A stretch of 64,000 nucleotides of DNA from Cyclobacterium marinum DSM 745 (GCF_000222485.1 NC_015914.1:5996001-6060000); one strand, 5' to 3'. Positions 43,725-54,510 are shown, numbered from the stretch's first letter. Notes: a model not told the origin generated them from the letters alone. Made by a program: numbers and translations.

Positions 43725-44867
43725 ATGAGAAAAACAATTCTACTACAACTCTGCTTGATCAATTGCCTCTTTTCATGTGGGTCCAAGGTTAGTGACACCC
43801 ATTCTGTCACTTCCTACGCTTTAGAAATAGTAGATTCTGTACAGGTGGATTTTCTAGGAAACCTGCAACTTTATGCCGTTCATTCTACAAAGGATTTGTT
43901 CCTTTTCCATGAATTCCAGCAAAATCAATTCATCCTCACGGATAAAAACGGGGAGGTTATTTCCTCCTTCGATCAACCTGGGGATGCTCCCAGCTCCTAT
44001 GGCAACACCGCTTGTGCAGCTACTTTTGTCGGTGACAGTATTGTCGTCATGGGGAGACAAAAGCTGGTGATATATAACCTTGATTTTGATTATATTAAAA
44101 GTCATCAAAAACCCTATGCAGGTCAAGGTATGACTTACTCCGGCTTTGATCATTTGCATAAGGTCAATATAGGCGATGAAACCAACCTAGTTGCCTTTAC
44201 CGGAGGAGCCCAACATCCAGTCGCAACAAATCAGGAGGACTATTACAACCATTTTAACACCTTTGACCTTATCAGCCTTGATTCAGGGGGCTACGTACCC
44301 ATTACTCCCCTGCATCCCAAAAGCAGGTACAAACAGGGTAAGGCTTTTAATTTTATCAGGCCAATGTTTCAGGTGAATGAAGACAAGATTCATTTTGTTT
44401 TTGCCACAGACACCTTATTTCATACCCATGACCTGAGCAAAGCGGAAAATGGATTAACCGTGGAAGGTATCCCATTTGATGATTTTATCCTTAATCCGGG
44501 ATACCCATTTGGGGGAAGTGAAGATTATGACACCCCAAAACCTAGGAAAGGTGAAGTAAAAAGCTATTTTAAGGTGGATGAGAAAGACGTGATCCTTTAC
44601 CAGTCCGGATTGTCTCTTGATGTTATCATTGCCAACAAAACAGCCATCCAGGAGGATGCCAAAAAAATTAACGCCCGATTGAACCCCTTAAAATTTCTGG
44701 TAAGAGAAGCTGAAGGGGTATACAGCGAAGTTGGCCTCTGTCCCACCAATTTTACCCCTACACATGTAGATGGTAAAAATCGGTTGTGGGCGCGACAGCA
44801 TGTTGAGCTTTTGGATCAGGAGCCTGAATTCTATACCATCTATCAGGTAGCATTGGTCCCGCAGTAG
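43725..44867 (+). CDS. beta-propeller-like lipoprotein of unknown function
   Basis: A 380-residue lipoprotein. The signal ends CLFSC (Cys18). The body repeats short beta-strand units (LFLFHEFQQNQFILTDKNGE, SIVVMGRQKLVIYNLDFDY, HFVFATDTLFHTHDLS), which suggests a six-bladed propeller as in the DUF4221-type lipoproteins of Bacteroidota. No catalytic motif is visible. It is not clearly coupled to its neighbours: 156 bp separate it from the polymerase gene and 246 from the next gene. Confidence 0.65.
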   Translation: MRKTILLQLCLINCLFSCGSKVSDTHSVTSYALEIVDSVQVDFLGNLQLYAVHSTKDLFLFHEFQQNQFILTDKNGEVISSFDQPGDAPSSYGNTACAATFVGDSIVVMGRQKLVIYNLDFDYIKSHQKPYAGQGMTYSGFDHLHKVNIGDETNLVAFTGGAQHPVATNQEDYYNHFNTFDLISLDSGGYVPITPLHPKSRYKQGKAFNFIRPMFQVNEDKIHFVFATDTLFHTHDLSKAENGLTVEGIPFDDFILNPGYPFGGSEDYDTPKPRKGEVKSYFKVDEKDVILYQSGLSLDVIIANKTAIQEDAKKINARLNPLKFLVREAEGVYSEVGLCPTNFTPTHVDGKNRLWARQHVELLDQEPEFYTIYQVALVPQ

Positions 44868-45113
44868 AAGTAATTGCTGGAAATAGCTAGAGAATTAATA
44901 ACCCCAAAAAGGGTACTTAGTGACGATATAGTAGATTTAGGCCTATTTTAACTCGAAATCAGGTTGCTAGCACTGGTTATAAACAGATTTTTTGATTTTA
45001 AATGATATTTTTACAAATCACATCCAAAAAGTCGGATAAGATCCAATCGATGAATTATGGAACCGCTGGCGATGTGAAATACATCATCCAATAATCTCAA
45101 AAAGACAATCACT

Positions 45114-46115
45114 ATGCGAGTAATTTTTCTTTCCGCAATTTTTTTGGTCTGCTTAAGTATGATTGCAGAAGCTCAAAATTCAGTAATGAATGATAGCCAT
45201 ATAGGGGTAAAACCAAATAATGGGATTAATGGAAGTTCAAAAGACAGAGATAGGGCCGGGATCGTTCTTTCATCAAGAGCTAAAGGAGAGTCATTGCAAA
45301 ATATCGAAACTGAATTAGGTATAGTAATTTCTCCTCCAGCAGGCAGACTGGCAATTGTGGCGGATGGCAATTCCCCCGACCCGGATGATCTTGGTGGAAC
45401 AGCTGTGAGTTTGGCATTGTTGCGGTCAGCTGGATTAACAGACAGGTTGGTGCATTACTCTCACAGTTGTGATTTGGTTAGAGGGGTAAGAATTTCTGAA
45501 AGGGCTGAAAGGGAGCGGCACTATTTGATGCAAGTAGCCTGCGATATTACAGCCCGCAGATGGGGAGGATATGATTCTCTGGTGTTTTTCGATGCCCTTT
45601 GGCAACAAGAGGAAACTGTCAATGATCTAGCTAAAGCCATAAATGAATCTTCGGCCGAAAACCCATTGTGGATCATTGAAGCAGGTGAGCCTGACATTAT
45701 AGCTCTCGCTTTAGAGGCTTCCGATAACGGTAAACACCAATTCTTAAAAGTGATTACCCATCATCCGGCGAATGACAATGCAGGAGATTTTTATACCTGG
45801 AACCAGGTATTGGATTTTGGGGTTGAAGAAGTTCGTATTCCAGACCAAAATATAAACCTAAAGGTGGATTTAGCACAATGGGATTGGGCCAAAAATCACC
45901 CTGATCCTAGAATTCAGTGGGTATGGATGCTTGGAAAAATAGCAGAAGTAGATGATGTCGTCAAATTTCAAAAAGGTAAATGGGATTGCTCTGATGCAGG
46001 CATGGTGCTGTATTGGATTACCGGAGCAACTGATGGAGGCATGAAATCAGGAACAGTAGAAAATGTAAAAAGTATATTATTGAATTATATTAAAATCAAT
46101 CCGATGGCAGGTTAA
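45114..46115 (+). CDS. secreted nucleoside-hydrolase-like protein
   Basis: A 333-residue exported protein with a signal peptide ending IAEAQ (about residue 21). After a charged linker, the core opens with LAIVADGNSPDPDDLGGTAV (about 80-99). This Asp-rich loop resembles the calcium-binding DxDxxxDD motif of inosine/uridine nucleoside hydrolases. WIIEAGEPDIIALALEA (about 183-199) and KVITHHPAND fit the later barrel strands. It differs from classical IunH proteins in length and in the spacing of the Asp cluster. The hydrolytic role is inferred only from this motif. Confidence 0.5.
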   Translation: MRVIFLSAIFLVCLSMIAEAQNSVMNDSHIGVKPNNGINGSSKDRDRAGIVLSSRAKGESLQNIETELGIVISPPAGRLAIVADGNSPDPDDLGGTAVSLALLRSAGLTDRLVHYSHSCDLVRGVRISERAERERHYLMQVACDITARRWGGYDSLVFFDALWQQEETVNDLAKAINESSAENPLWIIEAGEPDIIALALEASDNGKHQFLKVITHHPANDNAGDFYTWNQVLDFGVEEVRIPDQNINLKVDLAQWDWAKNHPDPRIQWVWMLGKIAEVDDVVKFQKGKWDCSDAGMVLYWITGATDGGMKSGTVENVKSILLNYIKINPMAG

Positions 46116-46159
46116 AATTTGAATTAATATTTCTTTCCAAACTGTAAGTACTCTATAAA

Positions 46160-46191
46160 CCAAGCCCAATTCTACTTCGAATTGAGCTTGG
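46160..46191. terminator. bidirectional terminator
   Basis: Arms CCAAGCCCAATTC (46160-46172) and GAATTGAGCTTGG (46179-46191) pair with two mismatches around a 6-nt loop, between convergent genes. Confidence 0.75.
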
Positions 46192-46223
46192 TATTATTCG
46201 GTTAGCTTACTCTTGTGTTATTG

Positions 46224-47675
46224 TCAATTACTTACAGCGATAGGTTTTACTTCTACATTGGTCGAATCAAGAACATTTACTTCATAGCCCAAATTGATAT
46301 CAAGGTTTCCAGAAGTTTCCATAAAGGCAGCTGCACCCTCCCTACTTACCTGCGTTTCCCACGCGTATAAACGTTTCAAATTAGGCAAACTTGCAAGGTG
46401 GGCAAGTCCTGCATCTGTAATATTTGTACCATACAGGTTGAGTGACTCCAGGTAAGTCAGCCCCTCCAGATTTGCCAGCCCGGAATCTGTTACTGCTGTT
46501 TTTTCTGCCCTTAGTCTTGTAAGGTTTTTTAATTTCCCTACTTCCGTAAGTCCTTTATCAGACAGTTGGGTATCTTTTACATCTAACCAAGTAATTTGTT
46601 CAGGAAAATCAGTTGCTAATCTAGCAAGAATAGCATCTACTGAATCTTTTCTATACAAAGTCACTTGCAACCAATTGTCTTCATTGGAAAGCCGTTTGAT
46701 AGCAATGCCTTCATTCACGTATGCATTTAATTTTTCTTCCTCAATGGCTGAGGTACCTTCTGCCAGTAAAATTTCAACAGCGGATTTATTTGCATTGGGA
46801 TCAGACAATGTAAGCAATACATTTTTCACTTCGTCATCCGCCTTAAGTTCAGCTACTTTCTTATCAAATGACGCTCCTTCATTGATCCACCATTCCAGCA
46901 AAAGCACTTGATCATCGGTTAGCTGCGATTTTCCTTTGGGAGGCATATGGTCATCATGGTTTTCTTCCAGGTGAACCCTTTTGATCATCTCACTTTCTGC
47001 TGCACTTCCAGGTTCAAAAATGGCACCATTTTCTCCACCTTTCATGAGTGCTTCAGGTGTGTGCATTTGAAGGTCTCCCTTCTTTTTGCTGGCATTGTGA
47101 CAGGAATTGCAACGCTGCTCCATGATGGGATGAATGATGTCTACATACACCACTGCCTCATCCAGATTTTCAATTAATTTAGGCCCTTTTTCTTCCACAG
47201 GTATCCCGGCCAACTTTTTCATGGTGTCGGGCATGTACTGAGTAAGGTAAGTAGATCCATGTGTTAGTGATCCACCGTAATGTCCTGCTCCAGCAAGGAG
47301 CAACATCATGACTGACAGTGTCCCAATGTAGGCCCTTTGAATGGTTATTGAGGGATTTTTATCCCTTTTGAAGTGTAAACCCCAAGCTGCAAAAGCAAAA
47401 ACCACCAATAAAATCCCTGCCCATTTGTGAATAAACAGCAGGTCTTCCCCATAATCTCCGGCTTGGGCCAACATTAAGCCCAACACAGCGGTGAGTAGCG
47501 CAGTCAATGCGCCAAGGGCCAAAACAAACCCTACAGCTGGTTTCAGATAAGAAAACTGATCTCTACGGGATAGAATCTCCATTAGAAATCCCAAGGCTAA
47601 AAAACCAATGGGTAAGTGTAAAAACAGGGGGTGAAACCTGCCAAAGAAAATAATAATATCTGCGCCTTGTTCCAT
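46224..47675 (-). CDS. DUF2231 membrane domain, planctomycete-type cytochrome and LRR fusion protein
   Basis: A 483-residue three-part protein. Residues 1-140 form four transmembrane helices of the DUF2231 type (FFGRFHPLFLHLPIGFLALG at the start). A PSCyt1-type cytochrome domain follows with CNSCH near 190 and HMPPKGKSQLTDDQV near 250. The C-terminal 150 residues hold leucine-rich repeats of the T-D-x-G-L-A-x-L type. It is the last gene of an operon with DUF1501 and DUF1549/DUF1553 proteins, 5 bp from the former. Such trios are abundant in planctomycetes and appear in marine Bacteroidota. Electron transfer is likely, the substrate unknown. Confidence 0.88.
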   Translation of the reverse strand: MEQGADIIIFFGRFHPLFLHLPIGFLALGFLMEILSRRDQFSYLKPAVGFVLALGALTALLTAVLGLMLAQAGDYGEDLLFIHKWAGILLVVFAFAAWGLHFKRDKNPSITIQRAYIGTLSVMMLLLAGAGHYGGSLTHGSTYLTQYMPDTMKKLAGIPVEEKGPKLIENLDEAVVYVDIIHPIMEQRCNSCHNASKKKGDLQMHTPEALMKGGENGAIFEPGSAAESEMIKRVHLEENHDDHMPPKGKSQLTDDQVLLLEWWINEGASFDKKVAELKADDEVKNVLLTLSDPNANKSAVEILLAEGTSAIEEEKLNAYVNEGIAIKRLSNEDNWLQVTLYRKDSVDAILARLATDFPEQITWLDVKDTQLSDKGLTEVGKLKNLTRLRAEKTAVTDSGLANLEGLTYLESLNLYGTNITDAGLAHLASLPNLKRLYAWETQVSREGAAAFMETSGNLDINLGYEVNVLDSTNVEVKPIAVSN

Positions 47676-47680
47676 TTAAT

Positions 47681-49168
47681 TTATGCGATAACTTTACTAA
47701 CTACTTTACCGGACACGTCCGTTAATCTAAAATCTCTTCCCTGTGCAAAATAGGTGAACTTTTCATGGTCCATCCCCATTAAATGCAGGATGGTAGCCTG
47801 CAAATCATGGACATGTACTTTATCTTGGATACCATAATAACCTATTTCGTCGGTTTCTCCAAGGGTAAAACCACCTTTTACACCTCCACCTGCCATCCAA
47901 ACGGGGAAGGCCTCTGTATGGTGATCTCTGCCTTTAAATGGCCATTCCTTTCCTCCCCTATTTTCTTGCATTGGCGTCCTCCCAAATTCTCCTCCCCAAA
48001 CAACCAGAGTATCATCCAACAAACCTCTCTGTTTCAAATCTTTGACCAAGGCTGTCATTGCTTTATCAATAGGCTTACATTTAATTGGCAGGCCGGTGTC
48101 CAAAGCTTCTCTCTCCGCTACGCCATGCATGTCCCAACCCCAATCAAACAATTGAACAAAACGAACGCCCTTTTCAATCAGCCTTCTGGCTAGCAAACAA
48201 TTATTGGCAAAAGAAGTTTTGCCGGGCTCAGTTCCATACATTTCATGAATATACTCAGGTTCATCTTTGATATCCATTACCTCCGGAACAGAGGTTTGCA
48301 TGCGATAAGCCATTTCATATTGAGAGATTCTGGTCAGGGTCTCAGGATCTCCAAATTCTTTGTATTCTTTCTCATTGATCTGGTTGATGGCATCAATGGT
48401 TTTTTTTCTAAGGTGGCCATCTATACCTGAAGGATTGGAAACATATAATACCGGATCACCTTCAGAACGACATTGAACGCCTTGGTAGACAGAGGGTAAA
48501 AATCCACTTCCCCATACCGATTTCCCGGCATCAGGCGTATTACCCCCAGAGACCAACACCATAAATCCCGGTAAATCTTCATTTTCAGAGCCTAAGCCAT
48601 AAGTAACCCAACTTCCCATACTTGGGCGACCAAGCCGAGGTGATCCTGTTTGCAAAAGCAATTGTGCAGGGGCATGGTTAAATTGATCTGTGTGCATGGT
48701 TTTGATCAGTGTCACATCATCCACTATTGTTGAAAAATGTGGCAAGTTATCAGAAATCATCATCCCTGAATTCCCTCTTGGAGAGAATTCAGCCTGAGGT
48801 CCTAACATTTTAGGTACACCTTGAATAAAAGCAAATTTCTTCCCTTCCAAAAGAGACTGTGGACAATCTTTTCCATCCAATTTTGCCAACTCAGGTTTGT
48901 AATCAAACAGCTCCAACTGTGAAGGAGCTCCGGCCATGTGTAGGTAAATGATTCGCTTGGCACTGGGTGCAAAATGAGGAACCTGTTTGCGAACAAAAGC
49001 TTCTATATCTGCCTGAGTATTGGTAGAGTTGCTTCTTCCACAACCTAACAAACTTCCCAAAGCAATCCCACCCAAGCCTGTGGTACACTGCTTGATAAAG
49101 TGTCTTCTAGTCCGGCTTTGCAATTCCCTATATTGATATTCACTTGTTAAATCAATTCTTTTACTCAT
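47681..49168 (-). CDS. DUF1501 family protein (Tat-exported)
   Basis: A 495-residue member of DUF1501, a family with an alkaline-phosphatase/sulfatase-like fold. The N-terminus has a twin-arginine motif, [10 protein letters not shown], and a lipobox-like SLLGC (about residue 43). Family segments include [62 protein letters not shown] and [12 protein letters not shown]. Its start overlaps the stop of the DUF1553 gene by four bases (ATGA), indicating translational coupling. The biochemical role has not been settled. Confidence 0.92.
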   Translation of the reverse strand: MSKRIDLTSEYQYRELQSRTRRHFIKQCTTGLGGIALGSLLGCGRSNSTNTQADIEAFVRKQVPHFAPSAKRIIYLHMAGAPSQLELFDYKPELAKLDGKDCPQSLLEGKKFAFIQGVPKMLGPQAEFSPRGNSGMMISDNLPHFSTIVDDVTLIKTMHTDQFNHAPAQLLLQTGSPRLGRPSMGSWVTYGLGSENEDLPGFMVLVSGGNTPDAGKSVWGSGFLPSVYQGVQCRSEGDPVLYVSNPSGIDGHLRKKTIDAINQINEKEYKEFGDPETLTRISQYEMAYRMQTSVPEVMDIKDEPEYIHEMYGTEPGKTSFANNCLLARRLIEKGVRFVQLFDWGWDMHGVAEREALDTGLPIKCKPIDKAMTALVKDLKQRGLLDDTLVVWGGEFGRTPMQENRGGKEWPFKGRDHHTEAFPVWMAGGGVKGGFTLGETDEIGYYGIQDKVHVHDLQATILHLMGMDHEKFTYFAQGRDFRLTDVSGKVVSKVIA

Positions 49169-51969
49169 GATTTCATCAGAAATTCGTCCAAATTCATTAC
49201 GACATTGGCCACAACTGTAAACACTGCCAATTTTTTATCCTCTTCCCCAGTTAATTTACAAATCTCTTCGGGGCTGTTTTCAAAATAAATTTCAGTTTGA
49301 TGGTACACCTCTTTTAAGTCTTCCAGTTTCTCTTCACTTATTCCCCTTAGCATAGCTAAGCTATATAGCAAGGAAAGTTGCCCCTCTACATCAGCTGATC
49401 CATTTTCCAACACCCTTCTACCAAGAGCTATTGCAGCATCCAGATAAACCGGATCATTTAGGGTAACCAAAGCTTGGAGGGGCGTATTGGTCGCTATTCT
49501 TTTCGGCAAACAAAACTCTCGGCTGGGTGCATCAAAGGATATTATGGATGGGTAAGGACTGGTTCTTCTCCAAAATGTATACAATGCTCTTCTGTATTTA
49601 TCATCTCCCTTGCTAGTTTCCCATTTTGTCCCACTGTAGACCACCTGCCAAATTCCTTCCGGCTGTTCAGGCATCACACTTTTTCCGAGCATTTTTTTAC
49701 TTAACAACCCGGATACTGCCAGTGATTGATCCCTTACTTGCTCAGCATTTAATCTCAATCGAGGACCTCTAGCCAGCCACTCGTTTAACGGATCTAACTC
49801 TTTGGCTTCTTGGGTATAATGGGATGACTGCCTGTAGGTAGCTGACATGACAATTTCTTTCATCAATTTTTTCATGTCCCATTTAAGGTCCTCCCTAAAC
49901 TTGATCGCCAGCCAATCAAGTAATTCAGGGTGTGTAGGAGAAAATCCTTGAGAACCAAAATCTTCCAAAGAGGACCCAATCCCTCTACCAAAAAACTGTT
50001 CCCAAATTCGGTTTACCATGACCCTAGCCGTTAGTGGATTTTCCTCGCTAAACATCCATTTTGCCAAACCCATACGGTTTTCATCATACTTATCAAAAGG
50101 ATTCCAGATCTCAGGAACACCAACTTTTACCTCTTCTCCGGGCACCATCCAACTCCCTTTCTCAAATACCCTAGAAATCCTTTGGTGATTAATCGGCAGA
50201 TCAACCATTACCGGAGTTGTTTCCTTCTCTTTTTCAGAATTAAAAAGCGCATACATAGCCTGTTCAATTTCTGGGTAATTTTCTTTATCCTCACCCGGTA
50301 AAGCGTGATGTAACATCAACCATTCAAAGGTGCTTGTTTGCACTACCTCATCTTTCCCTTCCCAAACGAGGTATAGATCATGTTTTCCTTTTATAGGTTT
50401 TATGGGCAATGTGATTACCTCATTGAGGTAATAGGTCACCTCCTTATTTTCTTCCTCATTAAATTCCTTTTTGAACCTTGCCTTTACCTTCCACACTCCT
50501 ATTTCTGTACCATTGATACTGTCTAGACGAAAACTAAGCTTTCCCTCATTTCCATTGGTTCTCGCCTTAAACACCAATCGATTTTCCCCTTCAAATGAAA
50601 GTCCTTTAGTGAAAGCATAAACTTTCTCATCCACCTTGAAAGTAGCCGTTCCCTGAATGGGAAGACCTTTGTCCATTTGATAAAAATAATGTGCATATAG
50701 TTTGGGCACGCCAAGCCTAAGCAGTTGAGTGTAATACTTGCCCTTTCTTCCGTCATCACCATGTTCATTCGCCCAATTTTTAATCTGAGCTAATTTCTCT
50801 AGATCATCTTCCTCCTTATAAGTTATCAATACAGGTGACTCACTGGGAACATCAGCATCTGCTGATTGATTAAAAAATGCCATACTACGGTAATAATCTT
50901 CGTGGCGAATAGGATCATAAGGATGGCTATGACATTGGACACATTCCATGGTGGTTCCTTGTAAAACTGTCCATGTGGCATTCACCCTATCTAATACAGC
51001 CGCCACCCGAAATTCTTCATTGTCTGTGCCCCCCTCATCATTGTTCATGGTATTGCGGTGAAAAGCTGTAGCAATAAAATCTTGGTCAGCAGCATCCGGT
51101 TTTAAATCTCCCGCCAATTGGTCCATTACAAATTGATCATATGGAATATTCTTATTGAATGCATTTATAAGCCAATCGCGGTATTTCCAGATTTCCCTTG
51201 GCCGATCTGCCTCATATCCTTTTGAATCCGCGTACCTGGCCAAGTCCATCCACATGGCAGCCCATCGCTCACCATAAGCAGGTGAAGCCAATAAGCTGTC
51301 CACAGCCTTTTCATATGCATTATCGGAACTGTCATTAAGAAAAGCTTGCATTTCCTCAAGGCTTGGGGGCAATCCTGTAATATCCAAGCTAAGCCTTCTT
51401 AATAAAGACTGTTTGTCCGAAATAGGGTTAGGACTAAGTTGTTTTTCTTCCAACTTTGCCTTTATGAAATGATCTATTTCATTATTTGCCCATTTTTCAT
51501 CAGAAGTAGGAACTTCAGGTTTTTCAGGAGCTTTATAGGCCCAATGATCTTCCCATTGTGCACCTTGATTGATCCAGCGAGAAAACAACGCAACCTCTTC
51601 ATCAGTAAGCGGTTCCTCCTCCAGAGGCATGCGGTATTCAGGATCTCTATGGGTAATTCTTTGAATGAGCTCACTTTTCTTGACATTCCCCGGAACGATA
51701 GCCCTTTCTCCTGATTCATTGACTTCCAATGCTTCCTCTTCAAATAATAAACTGAAGCCCCCGGAGCGTTTCACCCCACCATGACATGCAATGCATTTAT
51801 TATTTATTATAGGTCGAATATCACGATTGAAATCGACCCTTTCTCCCAACATTACCCGGGGAATAAATTTATGTTTATTTTCTAAGGGTACTACGCGAAC
51901 CACCCACCAAACTAACCCTAAAATAAATGCAGATGATACTACTATTAATACTTTTTTTTGATTGATCAT
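49165..51969 (-). CDS. PSCyt1/DUF1549/DUF1553 (PSD1) multihaem-type protein
   Basis: A 934-residue exported protein. An N-terminal membrane helix (about residues 6-24) is followed by a PSCyt1 domain with CIACH (near 60) and [17 protein letters not shown]1549 follows ([40 protein letters not shown]), including a second haem motif CVQCH (near 340). The C-terminal DUF1553 has [12 protein letters not shown] and SATYRQSS. I use the ATG at 51969 because the longer frame begins with TTG at 51987. It is the first gene of a three-gene operon. In planctomycetes it always pairs with DUF1501, as here. Confidence 0.92.
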   Translation of the reverse strand: MINQKKVLIVVSSAFILGLVWWVVRVVPLENKHKFIPRVMLGERVDFNRDIRPIINNKCIACHGGVKRSGGFSLLFEEEALEVNESGERAIVPGNVKKSELIQRITHRDPEYRMPLEEEPLTDEEVALFSRWINQGAQWEDHWAYKAPEKPEVPTSDEKWANNEIDHFIKAKLEEKQLSPNPISDKQSLLRRLSLDITGLPPSLEEMQAFLNDSSDNAYEKAVDSLLASPAYGERWAAMWMDLARYADSKGYEADRPREIWKYRDWLINAFNKNIPYDQFVMDQLAGDLKPDAADQDFIATAFHRNTMNNDEGGTDNEEFRVAAVLDRVNATWTVLQGTTMECVQCHSHPYDPIRHEDYYRSMAFFNQSADADVPSESPVLITYKEEDDLEKLAQIKNWANEHGDDGRKGKYYTQLLRLGVPKLYAHYFYQMDKGLPIQGTATFKVDEKVYAFTKGLSFEGENRLVFKARTNGNEGKLSFRLDSINGTEIGVWKVKARFKKEFNEEENKEVTYYLNEVITLPIKPIKGKHDLYLVWEGKDEVVQTSTFEWLMLHHALPGEDKENYPEIEQAMYALFNSEKEKETTPVMVDLPINHQRISRVFEKGSWMVPGEEVKVGVPEIWNPFDKYDENRMGLAKWMFSEENPLTARVMVNRIWEQFFGRGIGSSLEDFGSQGFSPTHPELLDWLAIKFREDLKWDMKKLMKEIVMSATYRQSSHYTQEAKELDPLNEWLARGPRLRLNAEQVRDQSLAVSGLLSKKMLGKSVMPEQPEGIWQVVYSGTKWETSKGDDKYRRALYTFWRRTSPYPSIISFDAPSREFCLPKRIATNTPLQALVTLNDPVYLDAAIALGRRVLENGSADVEGQLSLLYSLAMLRGISEEKLEDLKEVYHQTEIYFENSPEEICKLTGEEDKKLAVFTVVANVVMNLDEFLMKS

Positions 51970-52082
51970 AATTATGGTTTTGGCCAATCCGCCTAATCAC
52001 CAAACAAAGTAAAGAAAAACATGCTCAATTCAAATATAAGATTTAAGGAAAGGTAATATCCAAGAATTATTAAGGCACAAAA

Positions 52083-52109
52083 AAAGGTAAGCGCCGAACA
52101 CTTACCTTT
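52083..52109 (-). terminator. terminator of small lipoprotein gene
   Basis: Perfect 9-bp arms AAAGGTAAG and CTTACCTTT enclose a 9-nt loop and are followed on the minus strand by seven T. It lies 30 bases after the small lipoprotein stop and separates that gene from the PSD1 operon. Confidence 0.88.
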
Positions 52110-52138
52110 ACCAAAAAGAAGATTAAAAAGTTCACCAA

Positions 52139-52378
52139 CTAATCTTTCAGTACCTTGGCTTTTAAACTTGCTAAATGCTTTAAATAGGTGTCTTGTATAT
52201 ATTCCCAACTTTTTTCTTCCATTACTTGATCGCTTGCAATGGATTTATTTTTAACTGAAAGAACTGTTTTTTCACCATCACTATTTAATTCTGAATGTCG
52301 AAACTCATTCCGTTCACATGACAAGCATATAAACAATAACAATAGAACATCCGGTAGGAACAATAATTTACTTTTCAT
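52139..52378 (-). CDS. small lipoprotein, function unknown
   Basis: A 79-residue protein from the ATG at 52378 (a TTG at 52387 is less likely). Its signal ends FICLSC (Cys21), followed by a short charged domain ending LKHLASLKAKVLKD. A strong terminator follows 30 bases after the stop, which supports a real transcription unit. There is no recognisable family. Confidence 0.65.
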   Translation of the reverse strand: MKSKLLFLPDVLLLLFICLSCERNEFRHSELNSDGEKTVLSVKNKSIASDQVMEEKSWEYIQDTYLKHLASLKAKVLKD

Positions 52379-52554
52379 TTCGATCAAATAAGATTGGGTT
52401 TATAGACACTACGTATTCTTTTTTTCCTTTGTCCTGAAAAAATGACTTTTTTTTAAAAAATATTGTAAACCATACATAACTTTTAAAAGTAAGGGTTGCA
52501 GCATTTTTAAGAATAGAAGAACATTAACTATTTTCGCTGTATCCTGGGAAAGAA

Positions 52555-52588
52555 AAAGTCTGCCGGCAATTATAAACGGGCAGACTTT
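52555..52588 (-). terminator. terminator of VOC-family gene
   Basis: Arms AAAGTCTGCC (52555-52564) and GGCAGACTTT (52579-52588) form a perfect 10-bp stem, followed by T-rich sequence on the minus strand, 37 bases after the VOC-family stop. Confidence 0.85.
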
Positions 52589-52625
52589 CTTGATTTATTT
52601 CACTGACTTTGTGATGCAAAATCTT

Positions 52626-53012
52626 TTATTTCAGCATTGGATTTGCCCTTTTGCAAAATTGAATGGCTAGTCCCCAAGGGTCTCTCATCATTAGTAATCG
52701 GGTACCGTCATCTAAAGTATCGTCACTTACAAGGACAGCACCAGCTTTTTGTAACCTTTCCTTTTCTTCTTCCGGGTTTTCAGAAACGAAAGCCAAGTGT
52801 ACCATTAAAGGATCCTGATTCGCATAATCCAAAATTTCAGCAGCAGGATTATTGTACAGTTCTATCATTGCTTTGCCACTGTCATCCGATAAAAATATCA
52901 TGTATGGGGAAGTAGTCATTTTCTTTACCACCTTCATACCCAAGTGTTCCTCATACCAATCCGATACTTCAAGAGGATGTTTTACATTAAAAGCGATGTG
53001 TTCAATTTTCAT
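52626..53012 (-). CDS. VOC (glyoxalase/dioxygenase-like) family protein
   Basis: A 128-residue protein of the vicinal-oxygen-chelate superfamily, with two beta-alpha-beta-beta-beta modules. MKIEHIAFNVKHPLEVSDWYEEHLGMKVV opens the first in pieces, and HLAFVSENPEEEKERLQKAG opens the second. Candidate metal ligands are His5, His76 and a late Glu/Gln pair (RDPWGLAIQF). Members include glyoxalases and ring-cleaving dioxygenases; the substrate cannot be told. It is monocistronic with its own terminator. Confidence 0.88.
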   Translation of the reverse strand: MKIEHIAFNVKHPLEVSDWYEEHLGMKVVKKMTTSPYMIFLSDDSGKAMIELYNNPAAEILDYANQDPLMVHLAFVSENPEEEKERLQKAGAVLVSDDTLDDGTRLLMMRDPWGLAIQFCKRANPMLK

Positions 53013-53505
53013 GCGTTCTTAATTTAATATGAAACGATTTGTCTAAACTCGTTTAATTTTGCTCACAAAAAACCCCTCCATGGATCGCGAAATCTTTATG
53101 GAGGGGAAAATTAAAAATATCTTTAATAAATTATTTATAAATTTTTCTGGGCAAAATTGATTCTAGACTTTTACTTGTAACAAATGTAAAAAATTATTTG
53201 AATGAATAAGTCTAAAATTCATTTTTCAATGAAATAATATAGTACGGGGATTTATTATCTGCTTGAAACCCTTCATTATCCCAACCGTAATTTTTCTCTG
53301 GGCAAAAGTGATGTTAAAAATTCAGTAATCGGCAAACCAAATTTAAAAGCCTCTATACCCGTTTACATTGGCCATATGCTATAGATTCACTAAAGAAGCC
53401 CTCCTGATTTTGGCTTTACTTTACATTAATAGTAAATTGCTTAAGCAAACGCTCCCCAAAACATAGGGGATAATAACTTTAAATTGTCTTTAAACTCAAA
53501 CATCA
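53013..53505. other. intergenic region with hairpin and direct repeats
   Basis: 493 bases lie between divergent genes. They hold a terminator-like hairpin at 53073-53106 facing the minus strand. Two imperfect copies of a TTTTTCTGGGCAAAA-type sequence are at 53142-53161 and 53291-53312. No open frame was found. Confidence 0.6.
53073..53106 (-). terminator. terminator-like hairpin upstream of VOC gene
   Basis: 9-bp arms CCCCTCCAT (53073-53081) and ATGGAGGGG (53098-53106) are followed on the minus strand by six T. It ends about 60 bases before the VOC start codon with no gene upstream on that strand, so it could end a small RNA or act as a leader attenuator. Confidence 0.65.
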
Positions 53506-54510
53506 ATGAAAAAAAAATTGAAGTGGGGAGTACTTAGTACTGCCAAAATCGCCAGAGAAAAGGTCATTCCTGCAATGGCAAACAGTGATTTGTATGAGGT
53601 TTACGGCATTGCATCCAGAAACCTGGAAAGGGCACAAGAAACTGCAAAAAGTCTGGGAATACCAAAGGCTTATGGCTCTTATGAAGACCTTATCAATGAT
53701 CCGGAAATAGATGTCATTTACAACCCCCTGCCAAATGACATGCATGTACCGCTGACGCTAAAGTGTATTGAAGCAGGAAAACATGTGCTTTGTGAAAAAC
53801 CATTTGCATTGAATCACGAGGAGATCGACGGACTAATCGCTGCAAGAGATAAATACAATGTAAAAGTTGGTGAGGCTTTTATGGTGGCCTCAAATCCTCA
53901 GTGGATTAAAGCCCGAGAATTGGTGAAAAGCGGTTACTTGGGTAAAATAAAAGCTGTTCAAGGATTTTTCAGTTATTTTAATGATGACAAAGACAATATC
54001 AGGAATATAGAGGAAATGGGAGGCGGAGGCGTTTGGGACATTGGGTGCTATCCTGTTTTTACCTCCAGGTTTGTTTTAGAAAAAGAACCGGGAAGATTGG
54101 TTTCAATGCTGGAATATGATCCTCAGTTTGGAACCGATAAAGTAGGCTCCGTTCTATTAGATTTTCATGAAATCCAAATGACATTTACGATAAGTACACA
54201 ATTGACTGCTTATCAGCGCATGCTGTTTTTCGGTGAGAAAAAAATATTGGAAGTAAGGATTCCTTTCAATGCGCCATTGGATCAACCCAATGAAATATAT
54301 ATCCATGAAGGGGACTTTTCTAAAGACAATGCAGAAAAGATTATTCTTCCGGTGAGTAACCAATATACAGAACAAGCCATTGATTTCTCCAAGGCAATTT
54401 TGGAAGATACCGAGGTGCCGGTCACCTTGGAAAACACCAAGGCCAACACCAAGGTTTTACAAGCCATATTTGAATCTGACAGCACCGAAAAATGGGTGAA
54501 TATTAATTGA
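53506..54510 (+). CDS. Gfo/Idh/MocA-family oxidoreductase
   Basis: A 334-residue NAD(P)-dependent dehydrogenase of the glucose-fructose oxidoreductase/inositol dehydrogenase family. The Rossmann part opens KWGVLSTAKIAREKVIPAM (a degenerate GxGxxA-type loop). It contains YNPLPNDMHVPLTLKCIEAG and the signature LCEKPFA with catalytic Lys near residue 97. The C-terminal sheet domain includes GGGVWDIGCYPVF with the active-site His replaced by Tyr. There is no signal peptide. It is monocistronic, ending 40 bases before a strong terminator. The sugar substrate is unknown. Confidence 0.9.
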   Translation: MKKKLKWGVLSTAKIAREKVIPAMANSDLYEVYGIASRNLERAQETAKSLGIPKAYGSYEDLINDPEIDVIYNPLPNDMHVPLTLKCIEAGKHVLCEKPFALNHEEIDGLIAARDKYNVKVGEAFMVASNPQWIKARELVKSGYLGKIKAVQGFFSYFNDDKDNIRNIEEMGGGGVWDIGCYPVFTSRFVLEKEPGRLVSMLEYDPQFGTDKVGSVLLDFHEIQMTFTISTQLTAYQRMLFFGEKKILEVRIPFNAPLDQPNEIYIHEGDFSKDNAEKIILPVSNQYTEQAIDFSKAILEDTEVPVTLENTKANTKVLQAIFESDSTEKWVNIN

